The notes under the pieces are model-generated. The model worked only from the letters and a program-made list of their open reading frames with translations. It was not told where the DNA came from and did no database searches. Below are positions 7,328 through 10,686 of a stretch of 10,686 nt of DNA, piece after piece. Position numbers and translations under genes: made by a program. Numbering within the stretch: the stretch's first letter is position 1; the number at the start of each line of letters is the position of its first letter. The DNA lies in contig CAADVA010000157.1 of NCBI GenBank assembly GCA_900752345.1, positions 1-10,686 of the forward strand, in the 5' to 3' direction. Source of the DNA: an uncultured Collinsella sp. (lineage in GTDB: Bacteria; Actinomycetota; Coriobacteriia; Coriobacteriales; Coriobacteriaceae).

Positions 7328-8608
7328 ATGGACGTCATTAAGGTCGAGGGCGGTCACCGCATCACTGGAGAGGTTACCGTTGAGGGCGCGAAGAACTCCG
7401 CTCTCAAACTCATGGCCGCGACGCTCATGGCCAAGGGCGTGACCACCCTCACCAACGTCCCCAACATCGCTGACGTCCACGTGATGGGCAAGGTTCTCAA
7501 GAACCTTGGCGCCACCATCGAGGTCGTTAACGAGCACGAATTAAAAATCGATACCACTAACGTCGATTCGTGGGAGACCCCCTACGACCTCGTCGTTCAG
7601 ATGCGGGCCTCCACTGCTGTGATGGGCCCGCTTCTTTCTCGTTTCGGGCGTGCAGTCGTTGCCATGCCTGGCGGCTGCAACATCGGTGCCCGAAAGATCG
7701 ACATGCACATCCTCGGCCTCGAGGCGTTGGGCGTCGAATTCAAGATCGACCACGGCAATATTCACGCCAGCGCTCCCAACGGTATTCATGGCGCCACGGT
7801 GACGCTTGCTTTTGCTAGTGTCGGCGCTACCGAGAACCTTATGATGGCCTCGGTCTTCGCCGAGGGCTCCACCACGATTGACAACGCGGCGCGCGAGCCC
7901 GAGATTGTCGACCTCGCTAATCTTCTCAACGAGATGGGCGCCGACATCAAGGGCGCCGGCTCTCCCGTCATCGAGATCAACGGCGTTTCCGAGCTTCATC
8001 CCGTTACTCATGCGGTCGTTGGTGACCGCATCGAGGCCGGCACTTTCCTCGCCATTGGCGCACTGTGCGGCGATCCGGTTAAGGTCAAGGGCTTTGACCC
8101 GCTTCACCTCGGCCTTGTTCTAAAGAAGTACGAGCAGATGGGCATTCGCGTCGAGCGTGGCTCTCGAGAATGCACCTGCTGGCGAGAAGGGCCTATTTTG
8201 CCTGCGGACATCCAGACGCTTCCGTTCCCTGGATTTCCCACCGATATGCAAGCCCAGACCATGTGCCTTCTCGCTTTGTGCCAAGGCTCCTGCGTGATTA
8301 CCGAGAATGTGTTCGAGAACCGCTTCATGCTCGCCAGCGAGCTGAACCGCATGGGTGCCGACATCGTTATCGAGGGCCATCACGCAATTGTTCATGGTGT
8401 CCCAGCTTTTTCTGGTGCGCAGGTCAAATCTCCCGATCTGCGTGGAGGGGCCGCGCTCGTTATGGCGGGCCTTGTTGCTGATGGAGAGACCATTGTTTCC
8501 GCCATTCATCACATAGACCGTGGCTACGAAGGCTTTGTCGACAAGCTTGTTTCGCTTGGCGCGAAGGCTGAGCGAGCCACAATGCCCGATTTGGGAAGCG
8601 ATATCTAG
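7328..8608 (+). CDS. murA: UDP-N-acetylglucosamine 1-carboxyvinyltransferase
   Basis: MurA transfers enolpyruvate from PEP to UDP-GlcNAc, the first committed step of peptidoglycan synthesis, in the cytosol. The 426-residue length is normal. Landmarks match E. coli MurA: K22-N23 in GAKNSAL, the active-site cysteine C117 in MPGGCNIGARKIDMH (E. coli C115, the fosfomycin target), GDRIEAGTF, the general-base aspartate D306 in FPTDMQAQ, and the late RGGAALVMAG arginine. With cysteine present, the enzyme should be fosfomycin-sensitive in principle. Start ATG 7328 has GGAGGG (7319-7324) just upstream. It follows atpC by 26 bases on the same strand, a neighbourhood also seen in other Gram-positive bacteria, so it may be partly transcribed from the atp operon. 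Confidence 0.97.
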   Translation: MDVIKVEGGHRITGEVTVEGAKNSALKLMAATLMAKGVTTLTNVPNIADVHVMGKVLKNLGATIEVVNEHELKIDTTNVDSWETPYDLVVQMRASTAVMGPLLSRFGRAVVAMPGGCNIGARKIDMHILGLEALGVEFKIDHGNIHASAPNGIHGATVTLAFASVGATENLMMASVFAEGSTTIDNAAREPEIVDLANLLNEMGADIKGAGSPVIEINGVSELHPVTHAVVGDRIEAGTFLAIGALCGDPVKVKGFDPLHLGLVLKKYEQMGIRVERGSRECTCWREGPILPADIQTLPFPGFPTDMQAQTMCLLALCQGSCVITENVFENRFMLASELNRMGADIVIEGHHAIVHGVPAFSGAQVKSPDLRGGAALVMAGLVADGETIVSAIHHIDRGYEGFVDKLVSLGAKAERATMPDLGSDI

Positions 8609-8664
8609 TCAAGTCTGGGTATATTGGCCATGTAAGAGCCTGCGTTCGGAAATTCGGTGCACCT

Positions 8665-9084
8665 ATGATTAGCAACATCAAAGAAGACCACTCGCTCACG
8701 CGCGCGGGTGAGGATTATCTCGAGGCGATTTATCGCCTTTCGCTCGATAGCGACGACGCGGATAATTCTGTCCGCTCGGTTGATGTCGCCGAGCAGCTTG
8801 AGGTTTCAAAAGCCAGCGTGAACAAGGCCTTGAATCAGCTCAAGGACATGGGCATGGTCATACAGAACCGTTATGGTCGTGTGACACTCACCCCAGAGGG
8901 CGAGAAGTACGCAAAGATCGTCTGGCGCTCGCACCGGGCGCTGCGCGCTTTCTTGGAGAGCGACCTTGGCGTTGAGCCGGCTGTTGCCGACGAGGAGGCG
9001 TGCCTTATGGAGCACGTCCTTTCGGCGGACACCATGACGAGATTGATTGATTACCTGGAGAAGCAAGGCGTCGAAATCGGGTAG
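8665..9084 (+). CDS. DtxR/MntR-family metal-dependent transcriptional repressor
   Basis: A 139-residue regulator with an N-terminal winged helix (about 13-80: VAEQLEVSKASVNKALNQL as the DNA-reading helix pair, YGRVTLTPEG as the wing) and a metal-binding dimerisation domain (about 82-137). There is no SH3-like third domain, so it has the short MntR-type architecture. Putative metal ligands by alignment are D17, E20, H90, C113, E116 and H117. D17 and E20 (EDYLEAIY) match MntR D8 and E11, whereas C113 in EEACLMEH matches DtxR C102 rather than the MntR Glu. Iron or manganese could be the effector; I cannot decide. The ribosome binding site is weak (GGTG, six bases upstream). TATATT (8620-8625) could be a -10, but no -35 goes with it. 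Confidence 0.88.
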   Translation: MISNIKEDHSLTRAGEDYLEAIYRLSLDSDDADNSVRSVDVAEQLEVSKASVNKALNQLKDMGMVIQNRYGRVTLTPEGEKYAKIVWRSHRALRAFLESDLGVEPAVADEEACLMEHVLSADTMTRLIDYLEKQGVEIG

Positions 9085-9117
9085 TCCTTCCCTTATAGAA
9101 GATCATTCAACTTCATG

Positions 9118-9123
9118 AGGTGA
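9118..9123 (+). promoter_or_regulatory. Ribosome binding site supporting a TTG start
   Basis: AGGTGA lies seven bases before TTG 9131. The alternative ATG 9149 (residue 7) has no such site, so TTG is preferred for the phosphohexomutase. Confidence 0.55.
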
Positions 9124-9130
9124 ACAGCCT

Positions 9131-10537
9131 TTGGATAAGCATGCCGATATGATTCGCTTCGGCAACGACGGCTGGAAAGCCCGCTATGACGATGGCTTTA
9201 CGCCAGAAAATGCCGCAAGGCTCGCGGACGCGCTCGGCTGTCTATGGGCGGACGAGAGCGATGGCGCTACTGTTTATGTTGGGTACGACACCCGCATTCA
9301 CTCTGCTGAAATAGCCAGAGATGTGGCGGGGGTTCTTTCCTCGAATGGTTTGCGGGCGAAGCTTTCCTACGCCGCCTGCCCACTGCCTGCCCTTGCGTGG
9401 AGCTGCGCGCATGACGACGTTGCCGTGGGGACGGTGATGGTTACCGCGAGCGAGCTGTCCTGCGAGTACGGCGGGATTGTGGTTCGCGGATCAGATGGCG
9501 GCCCTTGCAATCGCGGCTTTCTCGATGATATTGAGCAGATGGTCCCCTCAAGCGCGCACGAGGCACGCGGCGACATTGAACTGTGTGACGTTGTGGAATC
9601 GTACGTGGATGATCTGCTCGCCTCAGTGCGTCACCCGTTCGGTCGCCCGCTTAAGGTCGTTGTCGACCCCATGTACGGATCTGCTGCGGGCGTTATGTCT
9701 CGTGCCTTGCGCGAGCTTGGCTGTGAGGTTATCGAAATCCATGCATTGGGCCTTGGCGATTTCGGCGGAATTCACCCATCGCCGACCGATCCATGGGCTG
9801 ACGAGTGCGAGCAAACGGTGGTTGCCGAGAAGGCCGACCTTGGAATCGTCCTTGATTGTGATGGCGACCGTGCGGGAATCGTGGATGAACGGGGCAGGTT
9901 GCTGGCTGTGCGAGAGCTTGTTCCGCTTGTAGTTGAGGCATTGGCTGCCAAGGCTCCGGTGCAAAATCGCGTGGTGGCAACCCTTACGAGTTCTGCCCTT
10001 ATCGAGAGACAGGCCGAGCGCCTGGGACTCAACTACACGCCTGCGTCAGTTGGCTTCTCATATATATACAGTGAGATTGAAGAAGGCGATGTTCTGCTGG
10101 GTGCCGAGGAGTACGGAGGAATCTGCGTGCCGTCGCACTTAAAGGAGCGGGACGGAATCTACGCATGCCTCCGAGTGGCCGAATATCTTGCCTCATCAGA
10201 CTCTAAGCTCTCCGAGATTATAAATTTGCAAGAAGAAGTGCTGGGAAAGACGTTCTGGTCGCGCCGAGATGTTCGCCTGGATCCTGCGAGCGCGCAGGTT
10301 TTCAGGACGGTGCTTCCCGGGCTGAACCCCCCGTCCGTGGCGGGCAGGGAGCCGGTCGACGTGAGCCACGCCGACGGGCTGAGGCTCTCGTTCCCCGACG
10401 GCTCCTGGGTGCTCGCCCGCCCCGCGCGGACCGACCCGGTGGTGAGGGTCTACGCCGAGGCGCCGGACGCGGCCGCAAGGGACGCCCTCATCGGGGCGGT
10501 CTGCGACTCGGTCGCCGCCGGCCCCGCGCTCCCGTGA
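9131..10537 (+). CDS. Divergent phosphohexomutase (phosphoglucomutase/phosphomannomutase family)
   Basis: A 468-residue protein with all four phosphohexomutase domains in order. The metal loop DCDGDR (242-247) is intact. The phosphoserine loop keeps the nucleophile S107 but reads TASELSCEYGG where the family has TASHNPPEYNG; the sugar loop reads EEYGG (326-330) instead of EESGG; and the C-terminal phosphate loop reads RPARTDP (430-436) instead of RPSGTEP. HLKERDGIYACL after the sugar loop is typical of bacterial phosphoglucomutases. The family interconverts hexose 1- and 6-phosphates for sugar-nucleotide and wall synthesis, but with three altered loops the substrate, or activity itself, is uncertain. 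From about base 10290 (residue 386, near the domain 3/4 boundary) GC rises sharply to the stop. Start is TTG 9131; ATG 9149 is the alternative. Confidence 0.85.
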   Translation: MDKHADMIRFGNDGWKARYDDGFTPENAARLADALGCLWADESDGATVYVGYDTRIHSAEIARDVAGVLSSNGLRAKLSYAACPLPALAWSCAHDDVAVGTVMVTASELSCEYGGIVVRGSDGGPCNRGFLDDIEQMVPSSAHEARGDIELCDVVESYVDDLLASVRHPFGRPLKVVVDPMYGSAAGVMSRALRELGCEVIEIHALGLGDFGGIHPSPTDPWADECEQTVVAEKADLGIVLDCDGDRAGIVDERGRLLAVRELVPLVVEALAAKAPVQNRVVATLTSSALIERQAERLGLNYTPASVGFSYIYSEIEEGDVLLGAEEYGGICVPSHLKERDGIYACLRVAEYLASSDSKLSEIINLQEEVLGKTFWSRRDVRLDPASAQVFRTVLPGLNPPSVAGREPVDVSHADGLRLSFPDGSWVLARPARTDPVVRVYAEAPDAAARDALIGAVCDSVAAGPALP

Positions 10538-10564
10538 TCGCCCCGTTTGTGTAGACCCTGTGTG

Positions 10565-10577
10565 CCCGCGCCGCGGG
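10565..10577 (+). terminator. Small GC hairpin after the phosphohexomutase gene
   Basis: CCCGC (10565-10569) pairs with GCGGG (10573-10577) around a GCC loop, 28 bases after the stop codon. No T tract follows. In DNA of nearly 80% GC such short stems arise easily, so a terminator role is only possible. Confidence 0.2.
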
Positions 10578-10579
10578 GC

Positions 10580-10608
10580 TTGCGCCCGCCCGCCGGGGTG
10601 CGTATATT
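10580..10608 (+). promoter_or_regulatory. Candidate rRNA operon promoter
   Basis: TTGCGC (10580-10585) lies exactly 17 bases before TATATT (10603-10608). The -10 matches consensus at five of six places and stands out as the only AT-rich patch (TATATTAATT) in a very GC-rich stretch. The -35 matches at three of six. Transcription would start near 10615. The boxA-like motif about 60 bases downstream makes an rRNA operon the likely target. Confidence 0.6.
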
Positions 10609-10632
10609 AATTCCTCGCGCAGCAACGCCCGG

Positions 10633-10647
10633 CGCCGCGAGACGGCG
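10633..10647 (+). promoter_or_regulatory. Small hairpin in the rRNA-type leader
   Basis: CGCCG (10633-10637) pairs with CGGCG (10643-10647) around a CGAGA loop, between the candidate promoter and the boxA-like motif. A boxB-like stem would sit here, but in such GC-rich DNA the match may be chance. Confidence 0.25.
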
Positions 10648-10670
10648 GCCCGGCGGGGCAGAGCGCGGGA

Positions 10671-10686
10671 CCTTGAGAACCGGATA
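10671..10686 (+). promoter_or_regulatory. boxA-like leader motif of an rRNA operon (cut by window end)
   Basis: CCTTGAGAACCGGATA closely resembles the Gram-positive rRNA leader element (TTTGAAAACT in Bacillus, TTTGAGAACTCAATAG in mycobacteria), which precedes 16S and 23S genes and takes part in antitermination and pre-rRNA processing. It follows a promoter-like pair at 10580-10608. No part of a 16S gene is inside the window, so the operon itself is inferred. Confidence 0.55.

Noticed and set aside
8591..8625. Promoter for the DtxR-like gene
   Set aside because: TATATT (8620-8625) is a fair -10, but no -35-like hexamer lies 16-18 bases upstream; TTGGGA at 8591 is 23 bases away, so I did not list it.

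Overview
The window is a nearly complete F-type ATP synthase operon in chromosomal DNA, flanked by housekeeping genes and ending in what looks like the leader of a ribosomal RNA operon. The high GC, the codon bias, the order atpI-B-E-F-H-A-G-D-C followed by murA, and subunit details (signal-peptide-like b subunit, short delta, insert in alpha) suggest an actinobacterium of the class Coriobacteriia, possibly Collinsella or a relative. That assignment is an inference from gene order and protein style, not from a marker gene.

Layout, all on the + strand: the 3' end of upp (uracil phosphoribosyltransferase) at 2-127; a short gap with a hairpin and a weak promoter; atpI-like 271-603; atpB 587-1393; a gap with a hairpin and a U-rich run; atpE 1508-1711; atpF 1755-2357; atpH 2347-2814; atpA 2815-4467; atpG 4475-5389; atpD 5389-6870; atpC 6879-7301; murA 7328-8608; a small DtxR/MntR-type regulator 8665-9084; a divergent phosphohexomutase 9131-10537; then about 150 bases of very GC-rich DNA with a promoter and a boxA-like rRNA leader motif running off the end.

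The eight structural genes supply the membrane Fo (a, b, c) and the F1 head (alpha, beta, gamma, delta, epsilon). Most junctions overlap or nearly abut, so translation is probably coupled. The two junctions carrying clear hairpins are atpB/atpE and atpC/murA, and a third perfect hairpin lies at the start of atpC; these could tune subunit stoichiometry. Residues of the a and c subunits point to proton rather than sodium coupling. MurA makes the first committed step of peptidoglycan synthesis and may be reached by read-through from the atp operon.

This is mainly an ordinary, conserved region, and I see no new multi-gene system, CRISPR array or mobile element. The points most worth a second look are the phosphohexomutase with altered active-site loops, the abrupt composition change inside that gene just before the rRNA leader, the mixed metal-ligand set of the DtxR-like protein, and the strong hairpin in the first codons of atpC.
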